This document shows, one piece after another, positions 1 through 4,683 of a stretch of 6,749 nucleotides of DNA. The DNA is taken from assembly GCA_036509215.1 (NCBI GenBank), contig DATCGA010000600.1, positions 1-6,749 of the forward strand, given 5' to 3'. This DNA comes from Trebonia sp036509215. GTDB taxonomy: Bacteria; Actinomycetota; Actinomycetes; Streptosporangiales; Streptosporangiaceae. The number at the start of each line of letters is the position of its first letter. Within the stretch, counting starts at the first letter, position 1. The notes under the pieces were generated by a model that searched no databases, was not told where the DNA came from, and saw only the letters and a list, made by a program, of their open reading frames with translations. The position numbers and the translations under genes were made by a program.

Positions 1-1361
1 GGCCGGACCTGGTCGGCGTCGTGCGCGTTGTCGAGCAGCAGCAGCAGCCGCTTGCCGTCGAGCAGGGTCCGCAGCAGCGCGCTCTGCGCGTCCAGGCCGG
101 CCGGCACATGCCGCGGCGGCACCCCAAGCGCGTCGAAGAACCCCTGCAGCGCCGTCGCGGGCGGCACCGGGGAGCTGGCCGGGTCGAACCCGCGCAGGTT
201 TACGTAGAGCTGGCCGTCGGGAAACCGCGACGCCGCCTGTCGGGCGAACCTGATCGCGAGCGTGGTCTTGCCGACCCCGGCCGTGCCGGTGATCAGCGCC
301 ACCAGGCTGCCCGCGTGGTCGCCCGCGCCCTCCGGGGGCGCCGCGGCCGCCTGGCCGTCGGCGAAGCCGGGCAGCAGCCCGTGCAGCCAGTGCAGCTCGG
401 CGGTCCGGCCGGCGAAGCCGGCCACCTCGGGCGGCAGCTGGGCGGGGCTCGGCACCGGCGCGTGCGGCCCGGCCGGGGCGGACGCGACCCCGCTCGGTCC
501 GCTCGCCGTCGTCGGGGAACCCGGAGCGCCCGGTCCCGCGCCGATCGTGACCGGCGGCGCCGCCGCCGGCCCGTCGAGGGCCGGGTCCATCGCCAGCAGC
601 TGCCGGTGGATCCTGGTCAGCTCGCCCCCGGGGTCGATGCCGAGGTCCTCGGCCAGCCGCTCCCTGGTCTCGCCGAAGACGCGCAGCGCCTCGGCCTGCC
701 TGCCGCACCGGTAGAGCGCGATCATCAGCAGGCCGGTGGCCTGCTCGCGGAGTGGATGCGCGGCCGCCAGCGCGGTCAGCTCGGGCACCGCCGCGGCGGC
801 CTGTCCCTGGGCGAGCATCAGCTCGGCCCGCTCCTCGATCGCGGTGGTGCGCAGCTCGGTGAGCCGACGCTGCTCGGCCTCGGCGAACGGGCCGGGCACC
901 CCGGCGTAGGGCAGCCCCCGCCACAGCGCCAGCGCCTCGTCCACCGCCCGCAGCGCGCCGTCAAGATCGCAGTCCGCCCGCAGCCCGCGGGCCGCGGCCA
1001 GGCACCGCCCGAAGTGGTCCGCGTCCAGGGCGCCGGCCTCGAGCCTGAGCAGGTAGCCGCCGCCGCCTGACACGATCGTCCTGGCCGGCGCCTGCCGCGA
1101 TCGGTCCGGGTCGCGGCGCGGCCGGTCCGGCTCGATAATCCGGCGCAGTCCGGCCACATAGGTGTAGATGCCGCCCTCGGCGCTGGCCGGCGGCTGGTCT
1201 CCCCAGACCGCGTCGACCAGCTCGCCGCGCGAGACCACTCGGTTGGCACGGGTCGCGAGCACCCCGAGCACCGCCAGCTGCCGCGGCTGACCTGCGGCCT
1301 GCTCCCGGCCGTCCTGCCAGACGGTCACCGGGCCGAGCACTCCTACCCGCAGCGGAACCAC
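1..1361 (-). CDS. SARP/AfsR-family transcriptional regulator with NB-ARC domain (C-terminus beyond window)
   Basis: This is a cytoplasmic DNA-binding activator of the SARP/AfsR type, seen for about 453 residues before it leaves the left edge. In order, it has an OmpR-type winged helix (about residues 1-100, opening VPLRVGVLGPVTV and ending GGGGYLLRL), a BTAD domain (about 105-255, with ALALWRGLPYAG, FAEAEQRRLTELR and AEDLGIDPG), a Pro/Ala/Gly linker (about 255-310), FAGRTAELHWLH near 314, Walker A GTAGVGKT at 359-366 and Walker B LLLLLD at 439-444. NB-ARC should act as a nucleotide switch; sensor and any TPR repeats would lie outside the window. GTG at 1361 is chosen because AGAGGGG (1371-1377) lies 9 nt upstream and the family fold begins a few residues later. 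In-frame GTG at 1409 and ATG at 1472 are alternatives, but the latter falls in a possible -35. The gene is transcribed away from the redox genes. Its targets cannot be read from the sequence; family members often activate secondary metabolism. Confidence 0.93.
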   Translation of the reverse strand, partial: MVPLRVGVLGPVTVWQDGREQAAGQPRQLAVLGVLATRANRVVSRGELVDAVWGDQPPASAEGGIYTYVAGLRRIIEPDRPRRDPDRSRQAPARTIVSGGGGYLLRLEAGALDADHFGRCLAAARGLRADCDLDGALRAVDEALALWRGLPYAGVPGPFAEAEQRRLTELRTTAIEERAELMLAQGQAAAAVPELTALAAAHPLREQATGLLMIALYRCGRQAEALRVFGETRERLAEDLGIDPGGELTRIHRQLLAMDPALDGPAAAPPVTIGAGPGAPGSPTTASGPSGVASAPAGPHAPVPSPAQLPPEVAGFAGRTAELHWLHGLLPGFADGQAAAAPPEGAGDHAGSLVALITGTAGVGKTTLAIRFARQAASRFPDGQLYVNLRGFDPASSPVPPATALQGFFDALGVPPRHVPAGLDAQSALLRTLLDGKRLLLLLDNAHDADQVR

Positions 1362-1393
1362 CGCAAGCCGCCCCTCTCGTGCCGCGTCCGTCC

Positions 1394-1411
1394 GCGTGCC
1401 TTCGGGCACGC
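1394..1411 (-). promoter_or_regulatory. 7-bp hairpin in the SARP leader
   Basis: The plus strand reads GCGTGCC-TTCG-GGCACGC, a perfect 7-bp stem with a 4-nt loop. In the leftward SARP transcript the loop would be CGAA. It lies between the candidate promoter and the AGAGGGG ribosome site at 1371-1377, and covers the alternative GTG start at 1409. It could shape translation or mRNA stability. No U-tract follows on either strand, so a simple intrinsic terminator is less likely. Confidence 0.45.
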
Positions 1412-1446
1412 CAACTACCAGGCGCAAACAGCCGGCACAGATACGG

Positions 1447-1475
1447 AGATTACCGGACTCGACGGCAGGCATCCA
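1447..1475 (-). promoter_or_regulatory. Possible promoter for the SARP gene
   Basis: On the minus strand, TGGATG (1475-1470) and TAATCT (1452-1447) are separated by 17 nt, the standard vegetative spacing. The -10 fits TANNNT; the -35 is poor (3 of 6 positions of TTGACA). Transcription would begin near 1440, leaving about 80 nt of leader before the GTG at 1361. This is a motif match only. Confidence 0.3.
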
Positions 1476-1483
1476 GAAAACAT

Positions 1484-1517
1484 CTAGATCGCCTAGAGGC
1501 AGCCCGTTTATCACTAG
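1484..1517. repeat. CTAGA cluster, includes TCTAG-N5-CTAGA inverted repeat
   Basis: CTAGA occurs at 1484, 1493 and 1514, and the first two form the perfect short inverted repeat TCTAG-ATCGC-CTAGA (1483-1497). A further CTAG is at 1582. CTAG is usually scarce in high-GC actinomycete DNA, so three copies within 34 bp upstream of the SARP gene are noticeable. The spacings (9 and 21 bp) do not match the roughly 11-bp repeat period known for SARP operators, so a binding role is only a possibility. Confidence 0.3.
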
Positions 1518-1641
1518 ACCAGCGATCTTCGGCCCGGCCCGCAATGGTGCCCGTCGGGCCCGGTCGCCGTCTGGCGGGCGTCTAGGCCCTCCCCAGACCT
1601 GGCGTGGGCGCCATCCCCCCCTGGTGCTCACGCCGCCAGCA

Positions 1642-1690
1642 GCCGACCCCCGTGGCATCCCCCCCTCATTTCCGTGCCATGGGGGTCGGC
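1642..1690. repeat. Large inverted repeat (16-bp arms) upstream of the DUF929 genes
   Basis: The left arm GCCGACCCCCGTGGCA (1642-1657) and right arm TGCCATGGGGGTCGGC (1675-1690) are reverse complements apart from one position, which would be a G-U pair in RNA. The 17-nt centre is C-rich. No T-run follows, and both flanking genes point away, so it is not placed to terminate either. It sits about 54 nt upstream of the TACAAT -10, which suits an operator for a dimeric regulator, or a structured leader if transcription starts further upstream. Confidence 0.55.
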
Positions 1691-1726
1691 GCGCAGGGCC
1701 GTCTCGTTCCGTGCCAGGGCATCGGC
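1670..1726 (+). repeat. Direct repeats TTCCGTGCCA, second copy at the -35 position
   Basis: TTCCGTGCCA occurs at 1670-1679 and again at 1707-1716, 37 bp apart. Each copy is followed by a similar tail: TGGGGGTCGGC after the first, GGGCATCGGC after the second. The second copy therefore repeats the right arm of the 1642-1690 inverted repeat and contains TGCC-AG-GGCA (1712-1721). Its final TCGGC (1722-1726) falls where the -35 of the downstream promoter should be. Three related half-sites in line suggest an operator array. Confidence 0.4.
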
Positions 1727-1749
1727 TGCGGCACCCGCTCGGCTACAAT
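1721..1749 (+). promoter_or_regulatory. Probable promoter of the first DUF929 gene
   Basis: TACAAT at 1744-1749 is one base from the ideal -10 TATAAT. The hexamer 17 nt upstream (1721-1726, ATCGGC) bears no resemblance to TTGACA, so the promoter may need an activator or another sigma factor. Transcription would start near 1756, giving a leader of about 40 nt before the ATG at 1797. Confidence 0.45.
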
Positions 1750-1796
1750 GCGCGATAGTCGGTGACTTCATGTAGCACTTGGGGGCTGAGCGGCTG

Positions 1797-2705
1797 ATGG
1801 CTGAGCAGGGCGGGGACCGGCGGGGGCGGATTGCCGCCCAGCGGGCAGCCGATCAGGCGCAGGTGCGGAAGAGACGGCTGTGGCTGGCGGGCGGCTCGAT
1901 CGTGGCGGTCATCGCGGTGGTGGTCGCGTTCGTGCTCGCCAGCTCCAACGGCGGCTCGTCGTCGCCCGCGCCTGGCAGCACCGCCGCCGCGCCGACCGGC
2001 GGCGACGCCGCCTCGGTGGTCGGCCAGCTCACCTCGGTCCCGGCCAGCGCGCTGGACCAGGTCGGGGCGGGGACGACGGCGGCCAACCCGACCTCGATCA
2101 CCGGGCCCGCCCTGACCAGCGCGGGCAAGCCCGAGGTGCTCTACATCGGCGCCGAGTACTGCCCCTACTGCGCGGCCGAGCGGTGGGCCATGATCGTCGC
2201 GCTCAGCCGGTTCGGCACGTTCAGCGGGCTCGCGCCGATCCGGTCGGCGGCCAAGGACGGCGGCGGCAACGCCGAGCCGTACCCGCTGACCCCGACCTGG
2301 ACGTTCGCGAAGTCCACGTTCACGAGCTCGTACCTGACGTTCACCCCGGTCGAGGGGTACACCAACATCCCCGACAAGGCGACCGGCTTCTACACCGTCC
2401 TGCAGACCCCCACCGCGGCCCAGCAGGCGCTGCTCGACAAGTACGACGCGGCCTACCAGGGGGCGATCCCGTTCATCGACTACGGGAACAAGTTCCTGAG
2501 CGTCGGCGCGTCCTATAACCCGGCTATCTTGTCCGGGCTGACCTGGGCGCAGATCGCCGACGACCTGCACGACCCGACTTCCACGGTGGCCAAGTCGGTC
2601 CTCGGCACCGCCAACTTCGCGACCGCGGCGATCTGCAGCCTCACCGACAACCAGCCCGCGTCCGCGTGCACGGCTACCGTGCGGGCACTGCAGGCAAAAA
2701 TCTAG
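1797..2705 (+). CDS. DUF929-family membrane-anchored thioredoxin-like protein (copy A, CPYC)
   Basis: This 302-residue protein probably exchanges disulfides outside the cytoplasmic membrane. It has a short basic cytoplasmic tail (1-26, with DRRGRIAAQRA), one membrane segment (27-48), a Gly/Ser/Ala/Pro linker (about 49-70), then the DUF929 domain. The core KPEVLYIGAEYCPYC places the active-site CPYC at 122-125, followed by AAERWAM and SRFGTFSGL. IPFIDYGNKF near 224-233 supplies a candidate cis-proline (P225). A second cysteine pair, C280 and C291 (ten residues between), lies near the C-terminus. ATG at 1797 is chosen because the tail then aligns with copy B; GGGGG (1781-1785) is a rather distant ribosome site, and a TTG at 1779 is the in-frame alternative. 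The next gene is a paralogue and VKOR follows, suggesting that this is a VKOR substrate. DUF929 is uncharacterised, so oxidase, isomerase or reductase remain open. Confidence 0.88.
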   Translation: MAEQGGDRRGRIAAQRAADQAQVRKRRLWLAGGSIVAVIAVVVAFVLASSNGGSSSPAPGSTAAAPTGGDAASVVGQLTSVPASALDQVGAGTTAANPTSITGPALTSAGKPEVLYIGAEYCPYCAAERWAMIVALSRFGTFSGLAPIRSAAKDGGGNAEPYPLTPTWTFAKSTFTSSYLTFTPVEGYTNIPDKATGFYTVLQTPTAAQQALLDKYDAAYQGAIPFIDYGNKFLSVGASYNPAILSGLTWAQIADDLHDPTSTVAKSVLGTANFATAAICSLTDNQPASACTATVRALQAKI

Positions 2706-2762
2706 GTCAAGATCTAAGGTTTCTCTCAGCTTTTCGTGGACCATTAGCTCGCCAATTCGCCC

Positions 2763-2768
2763 TACGAT
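2763..2768 (+). promoter_or_regulatory. -10 element for a leaderless transcript of the second DUF929 gene
   Basis: TACGAT (2763-2768) is followed by exactly six bases and then the ATG at 2775. Transcription starting about 7 nt after a -10 would begin at or next to that A, giving a leaderless mRNA. No purine-rich ribosome site is visible in the 30 nt before the ATG, which agrees. A -35 is unclear; TGGACC (2737-2742) is 20 nt upstream. Confidence 0.5.
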
Positions 2769-2774
2769 GTGCGC

Positions 2775-3761
2775 ATGGGCAAAGCGAGTAGGACCAAGTC
2801 GGAACCGGACCGGCGCGCGCGCATCGCCGCGCAGCGGGCGGAACAGCGCCGCTCCGAGCAGCGCAGGCGCATCTACCTGGCCGGCGGGTCCATCCTCGTC
2901 GTCGTCATCGTGGTAGTCGCGTTCGTGCTGATAAAGCTGAATAGCAATAGCAGCGGGGGCACCGCCGCCGCCTCAAGCAACGGCCCGACCGGCACTGCGC
3001 TCAGCAAGGTGGTCAACGACGTCACCACCGTGCCGACCAGCGTCACCGACAAGGTGGCGGGCGGCACCATCCCGAGCGCGATGTTCGTCGCCGCGACGAC
3101 CCCGAGCGAAGTCACCTCGATGGCCCAGGCCGACGGGTCCTACTTCGCGACCGTCAACGGCCCCTCCCTGACCCAGAACGGCAAGCCCGAGGTGCTGTTC
3201 ATGGGCGGCGAGTACTGCCCGTTCTGCGCCGCGCAGCGCTGGGCGATGGTCAACGCGTTCAGCCGGTTCGGCACCTTCAGCGGCCTCACCACCACGCACT
3301 CGTCGAGCAGCGACACCGACCCGAACACGCCCACGCTGACGTTCTACGGGTCGACCTACACGAGCAAGTACATCTCGCTGGTGACGGTCGAGATGGAGCA
3401 CAACTACCGGATCGGGAACTCCAGCAGCACCAGCGTCGCCTACGCGCCGCTGCAGACCGCGACCGCGGCCGAGCAGAAGCTCCAGACCGCCTACGACCCG
3501 GGCACGTACATCCCGTACATCGACTTCGGCAACAAGTACGCGCAGGTCGGCAACCTCTCGCCGCTCACCCCGACGATGCTGGACGGCCTGACCTGGCAGC
3601 AGGTGGCGACCGACATGAGCAACCCGTCCTCCTCGGTCGGCGCGGCCGTGATCGCCAACGCGAACTACGAGACGGCGGCGATCTGCACGCTGACCAGCAA
3701 CCAGCCCGCCACCGCGTGCACGCCCTCCATCCAGAAGCTCGAAGGCACTCTCGCCAAGTAG
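2775..3761 (+). CDS. DUF929-family membrane-anchored thioredoxin-like protein (copy B, CPFC)
   Basis: This 328-residue paralogue of the preceding gene has the same plan: basic tail (1-33, with DRRARIAAQRA and many Arg), membrane segment (about 34-54), Ser/Asn/Gly linker, then the DUF929 domain. KPEVLFMGGEYCPFC puts the active-site CPFC at 148-151, followed by AAQRWAM and SRFGTFSGL. YIPYIDFGNKY (245-255) contains the candidate cis-proline P247, and C304 and C315 form the C-terminal pair with the same ten-residue gap as in copy A. It is longer mainly through about 25 extra residues between linker and active site. ATG at 2775 is preferred to the in-frame GTG at 2769 because that GTG would lie upstream of the predicted transcription start. 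Only 69 bp separate it from copy A, yet it appears to have its own promoter. An extracytoplasmic disulfide role is inferred from the fold, the anchor and the VKOR neighbour. Confidence 0.88.
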   Translation: MGKASRTKSEPDRRARIAAQRAEQRRSEQRRRIYLAGGSILVVVIVVVAFVLIKLNSNSSGGTAAASSNGPTGTALSKVVNDVTTVPTSVTDKVAGGTIPSAMFVAATTPSEVTSMAQADGSYFATVNGPSLTQNGKPEVLFMGGEYCPFCAAQRWAMVNAFSRFGTFSGLTTTHSSSSDTDPNTPTLTFYGSTYTSKYISLVTVEMEHNYRIGNSSSTSVAYAPLQTATAAEQKLQTAYDPGTYIPYIDFGNKYAQVGNLSPLTPTMLDGLTWQQVATDMSNPSSSVGAAVIANANYETAAICTLTSNQPATACTPSIQKLEGTLAK

Positions 3762-3768
3762 TCACCGA

Positions 3769-3793
3769 GGGCGGGTCGCGCAGCGGCCCGCCC
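3769..3793 (+). terminator. GC-rich hairpin between DUF929 copy B and VKOR genes
   Basis: GGGCGGG (3769-3775) pairs with CCCGCCC (3787-3793), and the interior continues the helix (one T-G wobble, then CGC with GCG) to a 3-nt loop, giving an 11-bp stem. It begins 7 nt after the stop at 3759-3761. There is no T-run, so it may be a U-less terminator or attenuator, or an mRNA 3'-end stabiliser that lowers VKOR expression relative to DUF929. No convincing promoter is visible between it and the VKOR start, which favours partial read-through. Confidence 0.4.
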
Positions 3794-3821
3794 GCTGGCG
3801 ATGACGGCGGATGACAGCAAC

Positions 3822-3827
3822 GGGAGA
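3822..3827 (+). promoter_or_regulatory. Ribosome binding site that sets the VKOR start
   Basis: GGGAGA lies 9 nt before the ATG at 3837. The earlier in-frame ATG at 3801 has no purine-rich sequence in front of it and lies just behind the hairpin stem, so the later start is chosen. Confidence 0.55.
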
Positions 3828-3836
3828 CGACCCGCG

Positions 3837-4565
3837 ATGGCAAGTTCAAAGGCCCGCTCTAGGAACCGGTCCGCGTCGGGCAAGGGCGGCCGGCCGGCCG
3901 CCGGCGCCGGCTCAAACGGCAAAAGCCCTAGCTCCCGAACGGTCCCGGCTGTCTCTGCCACGCCAACGAGTCCCCGCAAGTCGCCCGGCGCAGCCGCGGC
4001 CCGCTCGCCCAAGCGGACCGCGGCTGCGCCCGAGCCGGCCGAGTCGTTCGAGCCGGCCGGGCACGGCCCGCCGCTGTGGCTGCAGGTCACCTCGACGGTG
4101 CTGGCCCTGCTCGGCCTCGCGATTTCCGCCTACGAGACGTACGCGCACTACAACGGCTCGCACCTGGCCGGCTGCCCGTCCGGGGCGGGCGGCACGTTCA
4201 ACTGCACGGCGGTCATCACCAGTTCCCAGTCGATGGTCTTCAACGTGCTCCCGGTGGCCGTGCTCGGCCTGGCGTTCTACGTCTTCGCGGTGGTGATCTT
4301 CTCCCCGTGGGCCTGGCGCTTCCGCGGCGCCGCGATCGGCTCGCTCCGCATCACCAGCCGCGGGGTCGACATCGTCCGGCTGGGGTCCGTGATCATCGGC
4401 ATGGGCTTCGTGATGTACCTGATCTACGCTGAGTTCCAGATCGGATCGGTCTGCGAGTACTGCAGCGGGGTCCACCTGGTCACGTTCCTGCTGTTCTGCA
4501 TCACCGTTGTCAGCGCCGCCCTCTGGGGACTCGGCAAGCGGAACACCCCCGCCGCCCGTTCCTGA
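3837..4565 (+). CDS. Vitamin K epoxide reductase (VKOR) family membrane thiol oxidase
   Basis: This 242-residue membrane protein belongs to the bacterial VKOR family, which reoxidises extracytoplasmic thioredoxin-like proteins and passes the electrons to quinone, doing the job of DsbB. After a tail of about 75 residues rich in Ala, Ser, Pro, Arg and Lys, four membrane segments are visible (about 80-100, 135-155, 180-199, 210-231). The quinone-side CxxC is CEYC at 206-209, at the start of the last segment. The two loop cysteines that shuttle electrons are C113 and C123 after the first segment, followed by SSQSMVFNVLPVAVLGL, which matches the usual position of the Ser/Thr-rich loop and the PxxVLGL motif. 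A further Cys is at 221. There is no fused thioredoxin domain, so a separate partner is needed, and the DUF929 proteins just upstream are the likely ones. A fifth membrane segment reported for mycobacterial VKOR is not evident. The disordered basic tail is unusual. An alternative start at 3801 would add 12 residues. Confidence 0.92.
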   Translation: MASSKARSRNRSASGKGGRPAAGAGSNGKSPSSRTVPAVSATPTSPRKSPGAAAARSPKRTAAAPEPAESFEPAGHGPPLWLQVTSTVLALLGLAISAYETYAHYNGSHLAGCPSGAGGTFNCTAVITSSQSMVFNVLPVAVLGLAFYVFAVVIFSPWAWRFRGAAIGSLRITSRGVDIVRLGSVIIGMGFVMYLIYAEFQIGSVCEYCSGVHLVTFLLFCITVVSAALWGLGKRNTPAARS

Positions 4566-4590
4566 CCGCCCCGCTTGGCTGCCGCTCCCG

Positions 4591-4627
4591 GCCCCCGGTT
4601 AAGGGGCGATCGAGCAGATTACATTAT
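4591..4627 (+). promoter_or_regulatory. Weak hairpin and AT-rich promoter candidate ahead of the SCO-fusion gene
   Basis: GCCCC (4591-4595) and GGGGC (4603-4607) could form a short 5-bp hairpin with a 7-nt loop after the VKOR stop. An unusually AT-rich stretch follows at 4617-4637. Within it CATTAT (4622-4627) lies 17 nt after TTAAGG (4599-4604); TACATT (4620-4625) is an overlapping -10 choice. Together they suggest a separate transcription start about 50 nt before the next gene. These are motif matches only. Confidence 0.3.
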
Positions 4628-4683
4628 GTTCATGTTCGTCCGCGCGGCCCGGGCGCGGGCGGTTCCCCCCATAAGGTGGCCGC

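Larger units (their letters stand above)
1362..1796. other. Divergent intergenic region, no credible gene
   Basis: These 435 bases separate the leftward SARP gene from the rightward redox genes. Short open frames on the plus strand here (for example 1379-1585 and 1396-1758) lack family motifs, and their composition (Arg, Pro, Gly) is what random high-GC frames give. The stretch instead holds regulatory-looking structure: a hairpin at 1394-1411, four CTAG tetramers between 1484 and 1585, two copies of CATCCCCCCCT (1612-1622 and 1656-1666), a large inverted repeat at 1642-1690, direct repeats of TTCCGTGCCA, and promoter-like elements in both directions. Confidence 0.75.

Noticed and set aside
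21..1070. Long plus-strand open frame of 349 residues
   Set aside because: It is antisense to the SARP gene, whose frame shows the winged helix, BTAD, Walker A and Walker B. The plus-strand translation is Arg/Gly/Gln-rich with no motif, as expected opposite a high-GC gene.
1484..1518. CTAGA copies as a SARP autoregulatory operator
   Set aside because: Spacings of 9 and 21 bp do not match the roughly 11-bp periodic heptamers known for SARP binding, so only the clustering is reported.
1379..1758. Two short plus-strand open frames in the intergenic region
   Set aside because: They have no recognisable domain or convincing ribosome site, and they overlap the inverted repeat and promoter elements.
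1743..2744. Minus-strand open frame of 333 residues
   Set aside because: It lies opposite DUF929 copy A, and its composition is that of a shadow frame in high-GC DNA.
4540..4562. GGAAC-N13-GTTCC, considered as a SigR-type promoter or a terminator
   Set aside because: The -35/-10 spacing does not fit the SigR pattern, the arms are only 5 bp and the element lies within the end of the VKOR coding sequence.
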